Of a stretch of 64,000 nt of DNA, positions 15,636 to 26,000 are shown piece after piece. The notes under the pieces were generated by a model, which was given only the letters and a program-made list of their open reading frames with translations, made no database searches and had not been told where the DNA came from. The translations under genes were made by a program, and so were the position numbers. Position 1 is the first letter of the stretch; every line of letters begins with the position of its first letter. This stretch comes from UBA922 sp964565405 (GTDB taxonomy: Bacteria > Patescibacteriota > Patescibacteriia > Magasanikbacterales > UBA922). The DNA lies in contig CAZMEW010000004.1 of the NCBI GenBank assembly GCA_964565405.1, positions 1 through 64,000 of the forward strand, given 5' to 3'.

Positions 15636-17162
15636 TTATTTTCTAAAATGCTTCTTCATGAGACCTTCAGCGTTATCAATATACTTCTTGAAGTCAGATA
15701 ATATTCGATCTTCCTCTCCTGTAAGCTCATGTTCATGGAGTTTCTGTTCGATACGAATTTTCTCAACCAAAAGTGAATACTCCTCTAGTTTGGCACGGAG
15801 TACCGTGAAAATTTTTCGCAAATTTTGTTCGAGCTCAGCAATCGATTCTGGACTTTCGTGCAGATGCCTCTTCATATATCGTGCCTTATGCCACATATAG
15901 ACAATGAGGAGAATGAGCAAGATAATAATGAGGATGAAAAGGATTGATCCACCAATCAAGAGTACTGGATCACTGGTCAAAAGGAATTTGCTTGATGTTG
16001 GTTTCTGAGGAGCAACTTGCTGGACAACGGGGGTGATGGGACCTTGAGTAATTTCAAATGATACTGATTGTTCAACATAATTTCCCGCTTTATCATATGC
16101 TCGTGCTGTAAGAACATGGAAACCTGGATTGAGTGCCGTAGTTTGATATACATGAGATCCATCATCCTTCCACGAGACTGCATTACCTTTATCAATCGCT
16201 ACCGTATACTGTTCGATACCAGAAAGGATATCAGATGCGGTAAAGTAGAATCGAGCAATCGGAACCGTACTAGTGGTTCGGGGCAATTCTGTTATGACAA
16301 AATTATCTGGTTTTGCAGTATCAATATTGAACTGCATATTAGTCTGATTTCCCCAGCCATTTGCGTTTTGCAATCGGATATGGAAATACCACGTACCGTC
16401 ACTCACATCTGTATACGTGACTGAGGAATTTTTTCCAGCAGACTTAGTACCTGAATTAGTCGAAACTTCACGATCAAATAATGTCGAGACCCCTACCACA
16501 TCTTTTGGAATCGACCATTCAAATATAGGATCGTTAGCAGAATACCATTTGGCAGAGTCTGGATGAGTAGGTGATACTACTCGTGGAGCTGCAGGTACCG
16601 CACCTCCAGGAGTTGTTGGTGTTGTTTGTTGACCAGCGGGCTCCTTCTCACCAATAGTAAAGGTGGCACGGCCCATACCCGTCAAAATATTAGTCCCCGA
16701 ACCATCATTTGCGAGCACTGAACCGGAATTAAAACTCACCTGAGCAGTGCCTTGAGCCTTTGCTCTAAAAGTAATAGTCAATACTTTGCCTGATTTTCCA
16801 TTAAATCCCGGGTTATAGACAATCCCCTCAAAACTAACCGTCCCATTCCCATTGGAAAATGCAGGTTCTTGTACCCACAAATTAAGAATCGAACCGCTTT
16901 TGGATATTCCCGTTACCTCCAACGTATCTTTCGGAAAAGAGACTACCCCTTCAACTGCATTCATAGCCTGATCAGAACTTCCTACATACACACCTACTGA
17001 GATAGTCTGTCCAATACTGTAAGTGCCAGACGATGGGGAAATCGATAGAGTCGCTGCCCGTGCAGTGAGTGGAAAAATAAAAAAAGAAACAACAATAATG
17101 CCGATTCCTATAAAAATCTTTTTACATGATATTCGAACATTAATTTTTCTTCTTTCCTCCAT
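15636..17162 (-). CDS. Cohesin-domain membrane protein with cytoplasmic coiled coil
   Basis: The ATG at 17162 is chosen because it is followed by a basic stretch and a signal-like helix; the frame is open to 17285 but that part lies inside the upstream gene. The 508-residue protein has a signal or anchor helix, a cohesin-type domain (about residues 35-165: SPSSGTYSIGQTISVGVYVG, VSFPKDTLEVTGI, FEGIVYNPGFNGKSGKVLTI), a Pro/Thr linker, two beta-sandwich modules (about 195-385), a membrane helix (about 408-432) and a charged coiled-coil tail of about 75 residues. Cohesin domains bind dockerins; a dockerin protein is encoded two genes upstream. It overlaps the upstream gene by 23 bases. Confidence 0.75.
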   Translation of the reverse strand: MEERRKINVRISCKKIFIGIGIIVVSFFIFPLTARAATLSISPSSGTYSIGQTISVGVYVGSSDQAMNAVEGVVSFPKDTLEVTGISKSGSILNLWVQEPAFSNGNGTVSFEGIVYNPGFNGKSGKVLTITFRAKAQGTAQVSFNSGSVLANDGSGTNILTGMGRATFTIGEKEPAGQQTTPTTPGGAVPAAPRVVSPTHPDSAKWYSANDPIFEWSIPKDVVGVSTLFDREVSTNSGTKSAGKNSSVTYTDVSDGTWYFHIRLQNANGWGNQTNMQFNIDTAKPDNFVITELPRTTSTVPIARFYFTASDILSGIEQYTVAIDKGNAVSWKDDGSHVYQTTALNPGFHVLTARAYDKAGNYVEQSVSFEITQGPITPVVQQVAPQKPTSSKFLLTSDPVLLIGGSILFILIIILLILLIVYMWHKARYMKRHLHESPESIAELEQNLRKIFTVLRAKLEEYSLLVEKIRIEQKLHEHELTGEEDRILSDFKKYIDNAEGLMKKHFRK

Positions 17163-18039
17163 ACAGACGGATGAGGACGATGACGACAACAAAAACAACT
17201 GGACACAGTATACACCAAACAAAATATTTTTCATACCAATATAGATATGTGGGCGATAGCTCAACAATTCTCTCATTACCAGCATTATCTATTGCCTTGA
17301 TATATATAATACTACGAAGACTTTGAGCAGAAACAAATTCTCTTGAGCGTGAACTAAAAAATAATTTTTGCCACGGATATACGCGCTCTTCAGCAATTGC
17401 ATATTCAGCCACACCTGAACCCTTATCCTGAGTCGCAAATGTGACAAAATACGCTCCATCAAATATACCTGGGTGTTGTCCAATAATTGGCTTGAAATCT
17501 TCTGGTTGATCATTATCATGCGTTGGAAAAAACGCAGAAGACGATGCAGTCGTTGCAATAAGTGTTAGAGGTGCGCGAGAAACTTCAGTCAGTGTTCCTT
17601 CTCCATCATCTCTGAGAATCTGTTCATTTTGAGAAGTAATAGTAATAGGTCCAACTTTGATTGGTTGAAGGACGAAGGAAAACAACATGCCTTTGTCGCC
17701 GTTATACCCTCCAGGAGCAATCCCGGAAAATATTATTTTCCCAGGATCTGTTGGATCAATATGTGGTCGCTCAATCCACAAACTTACAATTGAACTACCA
17801 TCTCTAAACTGTGCAATATCGAGCATATCAGAAGCAAATGCAATCTCACCTTGAAACGCATTAGTGGCTTCTCCTTGTGTATCCACAAATACACCTACCT
17901 CATTAAGCTGTCCAACACCCACTTCCCTACCTGTAGAACCAAAAAATACCTGAGAAGCGCTCACATGCGCATAGAAAAAGACATTCACCAAAAATGCGAG
18001 CGTTGTGGCGGTGAGTATTTTGTTTAAAATAGCGGTCAT
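17140..18039 (-). CDS. Cohesin-like domain membrane protein
   Basis: 299 residues: a signal peptide (to about residue 28), a cohesin-like beta domain (about 30-165: EVGVGQLNEVGVFVDTQ, GEIAFASDMLDIAQF, IIFSGIAPGGYNGDKGMLFS), a second beta module, and one C-terminal membrane helix (about 268-292) ending in basic residues. It parallels the next gene in order of parts, and the two are probably paralogous. The start follows the dockerin gene by 31 bases. I infer a surface-exposed, membrane-anchored receptor for a dockerin-bearing protein. Confidence 0.72.
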   Translation of the reverse strand: MTAILNKILTATTLAFLVNVFFYAHVSASQVFFGSTGREVGVGQLNEVGVFVDTQGEATNAFQGEIAFASDMLDIAQFRDGSSIVSLWIERPHIDPTDPGKIIFSGIAPGGYNGDKGMLFSFVLQPIKVGPITITSQNEQILRDDGEGTLTEVSRAPLTLIATTASSSAFFPTHDNDQPEDFKPIIGQHPGIFDGAYFVTFATQDKGSGVAEYAIAEERVYPWQKLFFSSRSREFVSAQSLRSIIYIKAIDNAGNERIVELSPTYLYWYEKYFVWCILCPVVFVVVIVLIRLYGGKKKN

Positions 18040-18070
18040 AAATAGAAATTTTTACTTTTTGCACTCTCGA

Positions 18071-19360
18071 CTAGCCCGTCCAATAAAATGCCATAATACT
18101 GAAGTCAGGAAGCGTAACCTTTCCGTCTCCGTTGAGATAGGTGGCCTCAAGCTCAGCAAATGCAGGAGAGAGTGTGCGGTGATACCAATACGCTAGAATA
18201 GAAAAATCAACCAAATTTACACGACCATCACAATTCAAGTCTGCACGACCACATAAGCCTTCAGGAGGTTTATTCTGAAGCCCTACTGCAAAAGTAACTG
18301 ACTTTCCAAAAGTACTAACCTCATTTTGTAAGGTAGCACGTGATTTGGTGGCATGTTGTCCATATTCAAGCGGTGTAGTGTCAAAGTTATATAAATAAGC
18401 ACCATCCTCATCTGAATTTGTTTTTACAAACTGTTCTTCATTTGAATGTACAGAAATAGTGATTTCAGTTTCAGGTGCACTCTGCCCAAAAATAGCAATC
18501 GTTTCTCCTTTTTTAACCTCCCCTTTATCAACTGCAATCGTCGGGCTGATAAAAATTCCACTAATATACGTTGAACCTCCCGCGGGAAGTGTGACCGGAA
18601 AAGATACAAGACTAGAACGTACTCTGGACGAGTCTTCGCTATAAAGCGAAAAAATATAACTACCGCCAGATAGATTTGACAAACCCATTTCAAATCGTGC
18701 GTCTGGACCAGCAACCGTAGTCAGAGCGATTTGTGCATCCTTGAGAAGAGTGACTGTACTATTGGGGTATGCACGCCCAGAAAATGTAGCTGAAGCATAT
18801 TGAGTACCCCCACCACCACCGCCTCCTCCGCCACCCCCACCACCGCCACCCGATGTAGAAAGTGGGGTAGCAGAAATCTGAGTAGAAGTTGCAATCGAAT
18901 TACCAAAAGCATCGAGTGCGCGGATAATAAAATAATAAGGAATATTAGGGGTAAGACCAGTCCGCACGTTAGTAAAAACGTTTCCCACCAACGTAGAAGT
19001 ATATGGTCCGCCAGAAACAGTCGATTGTCCAACAGCGTAGCCAGATACGTTCCATCCCAATTCAGCGACAGATGCACTCCATGAAAGATTGACCCCACCA
19101 GCAAGTGGCGTCGCTGAAAGAATAGGAGTGGTAACAAAAGGAAAATACAAAAATCCAGCCCGATCAATAAAGTTAGTTCCAGTACTCTCACCAAAGGTGG
19201 TCTCACCCATGTTAGAGTAGTATTCAAAACTCGCAGAACTCAATCTACCTCCTTCAATTGTAATAACAGGATTTTCCAATACAAAATTCGAAGACGAATA
19301 ATACTGCGCAGAGCATACGAGTGGAAAGAATACCAATAGAGCAAAAAACAAACGGCGCAT
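18071..19360 (-). CDS. Secreted protein with fibronectin III-like domain and C-terminal dockerin
   Basis: The ATG at 19360 opens a good signal peptide (MRRLFFALLVFFPLVCSA); the frame extends to a TTG at 19414 but that part lies in a hairpin. The 429-residue protein has a fibronectin III-like module (about 80-170), a run of about 15 glycines (bases 18807-18851), two beta modules, and a C-terminal type I dockerin: DLNCDGRVNLVDF with all calcium ligands (D, N, D, N, D), then YLNGDGKVTLPDF, where the first ligand is Tyr. It lies directly upstream of two cohesin-domain genes, a natural binding pair. Confidence 0.78.
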   Translation of the reverse strand: MRRLFFALLVFFPLVCSAQYYSSSNFVLENPVITIEGGRLSSASFEYYSNMGETTFGESTGTNFIDRAGFLYFPFVTTPILSATPLAGGVNLSWSASVAELGWNVSGYAVGQSTVSGGPYTSTLVGNVFTNVRTGLTPNIPYYFIIRALDAFGNSIATSTQISATPLSTSGGGGGGGGGGGGGGGTQYASATFSGRAYPNSTVTLLKDAQIALTTVAGPDARFEMGLSNLSGGSYIFSLYSEDSSRVRSSLVSFPVTLPAGGSTYISGIFISPTIAVDKGEVKKGETIAIFGQSAPETEITISVHSNEEQFVKTNSDEDGAYLYNFDTTPLEYGQHATKSRATLQNEVSTFGKSVTFAVGLQNKPPEGLCGRADLNCDGRVNLVDFSILAYWYHRTLSPAFAELEATYLNGDGKVTLPDFSIMAFYWTG

Positions 19361-19376
19361 ACGATCAACAAACAAA

Positions 19377-19432
19377 TACAGAGTATAGAATAGCGAGGAT
19401 AGATAATCTCTCAACTAATCCTATACTCTGTA
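19377..19432 (-). promoter_or_regulatory. 12-base inverted repeat before the dockerin gene
   Basis: TACAGAGTATAG (19377-19388) and CTATACTCTGTA (19421-19432) are exact complements 32 bases apart. They lie between the stop of the upstream gene and the ATG at 19360. It may be a leader hairpin, an operator or a weak terminator; there is no clear T-run. Confidence 0.4.
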
Positions 19433-19446
19433 TAGACAAAATTCTT

Positions 19447-19872
19447 TTATTGAGCAGTTGTTGGAGTAGGTTGGATAGTTGAAGTATCTGGAGTAGTAGT
19501 GTCTCCAATAATAAGAGGGGCGACTTCGATAATTTTATTTTCAGATGGGGAATATAAGATCGCTTTACGCGTAGCAGCATAGATGAGAACCTTATCCCCT
19601 ACTTTAGCGTTAGCAAAAAAAGGTTGTCCAGTAAGCTTTTCTGGATCAGTAACAGTTGCAATGGTAGGAGCCTCATTAGTAGGAAGTGAAATCAATTTTC
19701 CAACATCGCTAACTAATTTTTCAACTTCAGCTTGATTCTGTGCTTGGGTTTCAATCTGAGGATTAGCACGGAGAGTCTTGACTTTATTATAGAAAAAAAT
19801 ATTGGTCACAATTAAAACCAAGGTCACTAAACCAAGCACACTGATAAGTAAATTTCTTTTGGAGTCTTCCAT
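19447..19872 (-). CDS. Membrane-anchored hypothetical protein
   Basis: The ATG at 19872 is preferred to the TTG nine bases upstream. The 141-residue protein has one N-terminal membrane helix (about residues 8-28), a Gln/Glu-rich coiled stretch, a small beta domain (GDKVLIYAATRKAILYSPSE), and a Thr/Pro-rich tail. The core matches small membrane proteins often seen near surface-protein genes in these bacteria, but I cannot name a family. It lies between the giant propeller gene and the dockerin gene on the same strand. Confidence 0.65.
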   Translation of the reverse strand: MEDSKRNLLISVLGLVTLVLIVTNIFFYNKVKTLRANPQIETQAQNQAEVEKLVSDVGKLISLPTNEAPTIATVTDPEKLTGQPFFANAKVGDKVLIYAATRKAILYSPSENKIIEVAPLIIGDTTTPDTSTIQPTPTTAQ

Positions 19873-20020
19873 AGTGGTCAAATGATTAATGTATATACGG
19901 TAAAATGTACAAAAGTAGAATTAAGGTTACCCCTTTCTCTTTTCCAACCTTTAACATGCTCCATAGTATATCATAGGGGTCTGAAAAGAAAAGTAGACAC
20001 CTGTGTAGAAATTAGTAGGC

Positions 20021-23000
20021 TTACGGTGTTGTCGTAGAACTTTCCTCAGGTGGAGGTATTACCTCAGGAGGAGTCTCCTCAGGTGGGCTTTCGGGCTCTA
20101 GGTCAGGAGTTGATGTCGTGCTTTCCTCAGGTGGAGGTATTACCTCAGGAGGAGTCTCCTCAGGTGGGCTTTCGGGCTCTAGGTCAGGAGTTGATGTCGT
20201 GCTTTCCTCAGGTGGAGGTGCTATTTGAGCAGATTCAAATAACTTTGGATATCTGACAGCGAGTGCAATCCAACTGAACGCAATATCTGTAGGCGCTGGT
20301 TTATTGAGCCTGATAATAAATCCAGATGATGATACATTGACAATTACATACCGAATATCCTGCCCAAATATCGCATCTTCAAGAGTTGAACTCGTGCTCA
20401 ATTCTCTAGATTCGGTAGAAGTAGTATCATATGCTATTCCAGCTTGAACAATTGGCGTATCAATATACTCACGATCGAAAGTTATATGGACTTCTTGTGC
20501 ACCCTGTTTCACCCGAGCAAACCCTCCGGTATCAGCAGTGAAATATGGCCTGCCAAAGAAAACAGTATCATTCATAAGTGAAATCTCCGCCTCTTCATCA
20601 ATTGACGAAATTGAATTCACCCACAAACCCGCGCGCGCAGTAATTGCAGTTCCAAACGAAAGTCCATTTTCAAATAACATGTCGAGTGAATTAATAAATG
20701 CACTAGAGGAAGCGGCCATACCCTCGAGAGCCGACAAACGCAATATAGTTTGCTCACTCGTACTCGTAAACTCTGATAGTGCAGATATAGTAGATGTTGA
20801 AGTATGTTCAATCAGCGCACGGAGGCTATCAAGCACCGGACTCTGCAAGTCAGACGCAACAACTATTCCCGCAACAACATTCATAAATGTTGTAGTTGCG
20901 CTTACAGATAATCCACCAGTAATCGAGACGTCACCAAAACTAGTCAGACCCGCGACTATAGGAGAACTTGAACTGAGGTTACTCAAAATATGAGTAACTA
21001 TCTGATCCATGGGGATCGTCGTGCTTGCGGTAGTAAGTCCAATAATCTCATTTGCACTAATTCGATCAGCGGTAATAAGTCCTGCAAAGAATGCGTTACC
21101 CTCGTGATCAAGTGAAAAAATAGTTGAAGTGGATCCGGAAACAGTGCCATTTACAATCAATCGTGAATCTCCATTAAGAACCACATTAATATCTTCATCC
21201 GGGAAAGAAACTAATTTCTTGGTAAATATCTCATCCGCAATGATTCGGGGGGTAATAATTTCTCTCATCGCAATAAATCTATCTGCGAAAAACTCGGTTT
21301 CATCAGTCAGAGCCAGACCGGAAGGAAGTCCGGATTGTTGACCAAGTAGCATCGCAAGTAATTCTTCTCCTGTCGCGGTAGAGGATACGCTCCGCTCAAA
21401 AGATCCACCATAGGTAGATGGTGAAAGCGCTACCAGAATCTGTCCACCAAAATCTCCACGAGTTGCAGTTGAACTAGAAGACGCACCCTCGACAGCATAC
21501 CCCACAATCTTTGAAGCCTTGGTCGCTTTCATGGCATATCCAGGAATTGACGCTGCAGTGAGTGGATCACCAGGAAGAATGGGACCATTTTCAAAGGAAA
21601 CTTTTACTGGAACACGTCCAGTCAGTGCGACTCGCACCGTACTCGATGTTTCAGAACCAAGAACCATATGAGGAGAGTATGTAATAACACCCATCACTTG
21701 ATCATCATATCGTTTATTAGTTTTTCTCACCGCAACAACATCACCATGATTGGATTCATCAAAAGCGACCAAATCTCCTGGTTCATAGATCCCATCCCCA
21801 GAACGTAGATATGTCTCAGCAATATCAGCACTCGTCACCGGGTCAAATATACGAGTATCAACTTCTTCACTCTGATTTTGAGTAATATATGACTTACCTG
21901 AATTAATAGGATCATCACTCCACACACGAATATAGTCAACATCAAGATTCATCTGACTCGTAGACGATGCCATCATAACCGCAGCAACTCCAAGATTACT
22001 CGTAACAAGAGTGCTGCTTGACGCACCACAATCAATAAAGCCGATACCGTTGGACATACCCGGATCAACATAAAAACGTACAGTTGACGTTGACTCAACC
22101 ACAATTTTCAATAATGCCCAATCAGTATTACTGATAGTGGCACCTGGACACGTAAGTGTAGTCGCAGTAACTGAACCAGCAGGATCAACACGTCCCGACC
22201 AGGTAGTTCCCGACGCGTTAGTAAAATAAATACCTTCAGTAGTAGGACTCTGAGCAGCAGATGTTGTGGCTCCAGCACCTATTACCAACGCAGTGGCATC
22301 AATCATAAAACCTGCCCAGGTATGAAATAGAGCAGTCGACGTACTCGGGCGAACTTTGGCAAGGAATGTTGGAAGACTATTTACTTTGGTGAATGTAGTC
22401 AAATCTCCAGAACCAACACCCATCCCCAGATAGCACTGCGAACCTGCTGAGGTATTACTTGATCGATGATATCCACCGTACTCCCCTGTCGCATTATCAG
22501 TCACAGCAAAAGTACAAGTACCCTCATCAACATACCATGAAGTGTTATCACCCCACGTAGCAGCATCAGCAGTCGTATTGGCAATTTCTGCATTAAACTC
22601 TTGCCCCATGTAGGTATCATATGAAATAAATCCACGATATGACTGTACAAAGCCTACCTTATCAACACTAAATATTGGCTCATATCCAGAAGTAGTACTC
22701 GTAACAATCGTGAATAATTTTGCACTCGATGTAATAGTACCATTTGCTCCATAAGTATTATTGGTAACAATCCGTACCGCTGAACCATTAAATGCACCAG
22801 CCTCAGTCGAAGAAGACATCACAATATCGAGCAGCGCCTGAGTAGAAGTTTGAGATATACCAAGTACACGTCCGGTTACCGTTAGGCCACCGTCTGATTT
22901 GATGCCACCCGTGCCCACAATCAACCCATTACCAATATAAACATCATTTGCAATATTCAAATTTTCAGTCACATTCAAAACATTCACTTGAAGAGCTCCA

Positions 23001-26000
23001 ATATTTGCTACCGGGGCATCAATACCCCCAAGGTCAATAATACGAAGTGCATCAGTACCACCACTTGTGACATACGCATACTTACCAGACACATAGACAC
23101 TATTCGCAGTATCTAATAAAGAATTATTCTTAAGCCCGCTCACAATAGCCGGTGCAGTGGAACTCGAGATGTCTAAAATACGCAATGAGTGGTCAAGTTG
23201 ATTAGTAACATACGCGTAGTTACCAGAGACATACACACCAACAGGCCCATTAAGATTAGTCGTATCTGAAACACCGCCTACGATAGTAGGTACAGTAGAA
23301 CTCGAAATATCAATAATACGAAGTGAATCATCCGTGTTAGCAGTAACATATGCATATCGCCCAGAGACGTATACTGCACTTGCACCAGCAAGATTAGTAT
23401 TATCCTTAACTCCCCCAACCATGACAGGTGTTGCAGGATTAGACACATCGATAATCCGTAATGAATTATCAGAGCTAGCAGTAACATATGCATATCGCCC
23501 AGAGACGTATACATCACCCACGCCAAGTAGGTTAGTCGCATCTGTGATACCCCCCACCATAGTAGGCGCTACTGGATTGGAGACATCAATAATTCTAAAT
23601 CCAGTATTAGCGCCATTTGCATGAACAACATACGCATATTTACCAGACACATAGACCGAATTCACAGAGTCTAGATTGGTATTGTCTTTAATACCCCCCA
23701 CCATAGTCGTTTTACCAGGATCTGAAATATCAATAATTCGGAGAGAATTATCAGTTTGCGCTACAACATACGCATATTTACCAGAAACGTACACATCACT
23801 AGGTGTATTCAAATTAGTAGTATCAACAAAACTTCCAGCAATAGTAGGGGAAGAAGGATCTGAAATATCGATAATTCGTAGAGAGTCAGAAATACTGCTT
23901 ACGACATACGCATATTTCCCAGAAACATGGACAGAATTAATACCATCAAGAATACTCGACGAGACAGAACCCACAATAGTGGGAGTGCTATATGCTGACT
24001 GTCTGAAGAGACCTGAGAGATATAGATTCGTACTCGTAACATTCGTAGAGGAAGCATTAGGTACTGATAATGTTGCAGTTGAAGTATTGAAGGTAAACAA
24101 TGCACTCGTGGTTACTGATCCATCTGCAGCACCAAAGGCAATCTGATGTGTATTGATCGTAAGTCCACCGCCTCCAGTATCGTCATCACCACACTCGAAT
24201 TTTCCAGTTGTGGCGTTATATGCAAGCGCCTGATTATCAGCATTACAAGTAGAAAGACCGGTCTGGAAGAAACCCCCAGAGATTGTGGTGGTATTTGCAA
24301 AGAAATTAGTCGTGCTCGCATTGATAAATAATGTCGAAGTCGCGAAAAAATTAGTAGAAGACACAGAACCAGCAAGAAGTCCACCTGCAATATACGACGT
24401 AGAAGTTCCCGATACAGCAATCGAGCCTCCCGTAAATATTCCTCCGGTACCGACATTAATTCCATTAGCCACATATACACTATTAGCAACGGTAAGATTT
24501 TCACTCAGGTTAATACTATTAACCTGAAGCGCACCAATGTTTGCAACAGAGGTATCAATACCACCAAGATCAATAACTGCCATAGCACCTGTACCAAAAA
24601 GAGAGACATACGCATATCTGCCGTTAACAAAAACTGATGTAATGCCATTCAAATTCGTGTCATCCTTTAATCCCCCAACAAATATTGGATTTGTCGAACT
24701 CGAGATATCGATAACACGGAAAGAATTATCAGTCTGACTCGTAACATATGCATATTTTCCAGCTACTTGTACGCTATTAATACCATTCAAAGCAGTTGAA
24801 GATACGATTCCTCCCACAATTGCCGGAGCAGTTGGATTAGAGACATCAATAATACGCAAAGTATCAGTTGCACTTGAAGCGGTAACATATGCATACTTAC
24901 CCGATACATATACATCATTAGCACCTTCAAGAAGAGTGGTTGAGACACCTCCAACAATTGTAGGATTGAGTGGATCAAAAATATCAATCACCCGTAAAGA
25001 ATCGGTGAGTACCGTGGTCACATATGCATATTTACCCGATACATATACGGCAGAGATACCATCAAGCGCCGTTGATGACACTACTCCACCTACCAACAAG
25101 GGAGATGCTGGATTCGATACATCAATAACACGCAATGAATCGTTTCCTGAAGCTGCAACATAGGCGTACTTACCAGAAACATATAATGATGTTGCACCAT
25201 CAAGTGCTGTCGAAGATACAATACCACCTACAAAGGTAGGGCTTGTGGGATTGGATATATCAAAAATACGGAATGTGTCATTACTACCGTTTGTACTAAC
25301 CACATACGCATAACGACCTGCAACAAATGTTTCATTTGCCCCATCGAGACCAGTTGAAGATACAACTCCACCTGCATACGTAGGTCGTAAGGGATCAGAG
25401 ATATCAGCTACACGGAATGAAGTGCCGATAGTACCGTTAGTTATATAGGCGTTTTTACCCGAGACAAAAATATTATTTGGCGCTTCGAGTTGTGAAACAT
25501 CTAGTATACCAGCAATGGTTGGCTGTATCTTCATACTTACGTCAATCGCCCCTGCAGAAACCAGACCATCGGACATAATTCCTCCAGGACCAACATTCAA
25601 ACTATTTTGTATGGAAGCGTTATTTGCAACAGTGAGATTATCTGTAACATGTAATGTGTTTACCTGAAGTGCTCCGATATTTGCAGTCGGCGCATCAATG
25701 CCACCCAAATCAATAAAGGAGAGACCATAATCAATAGCTACATACGCATATTTGCCAGACAAAACAATTGAATTTGGACCGCTAAGATAAGTAGTATCCT
25801 TAATCCCACCCACAATTGAAGGAGCTGTTGAACTAGAGATATCAATAATTCGAAGGGACTTGTCAGTAAAGTTTACAGTGTAAGCGTACTTGCCTGAAAC
25901 ATACACTGAGCTTGCACCAGCAAGATTAGTATCATCTTTGACCCCACCAACAATAACTGGCGCAGTCGGATTAGAAATGTCAATAATTCGAAGAGAGTTA

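Noticed and set aside
17163..17285. N-terminal extension of the larger cohesin protein
   Set aside because: The extension lies inside the upstream cohesin gene, and the signal helix begins only after residue 42 of the long form.
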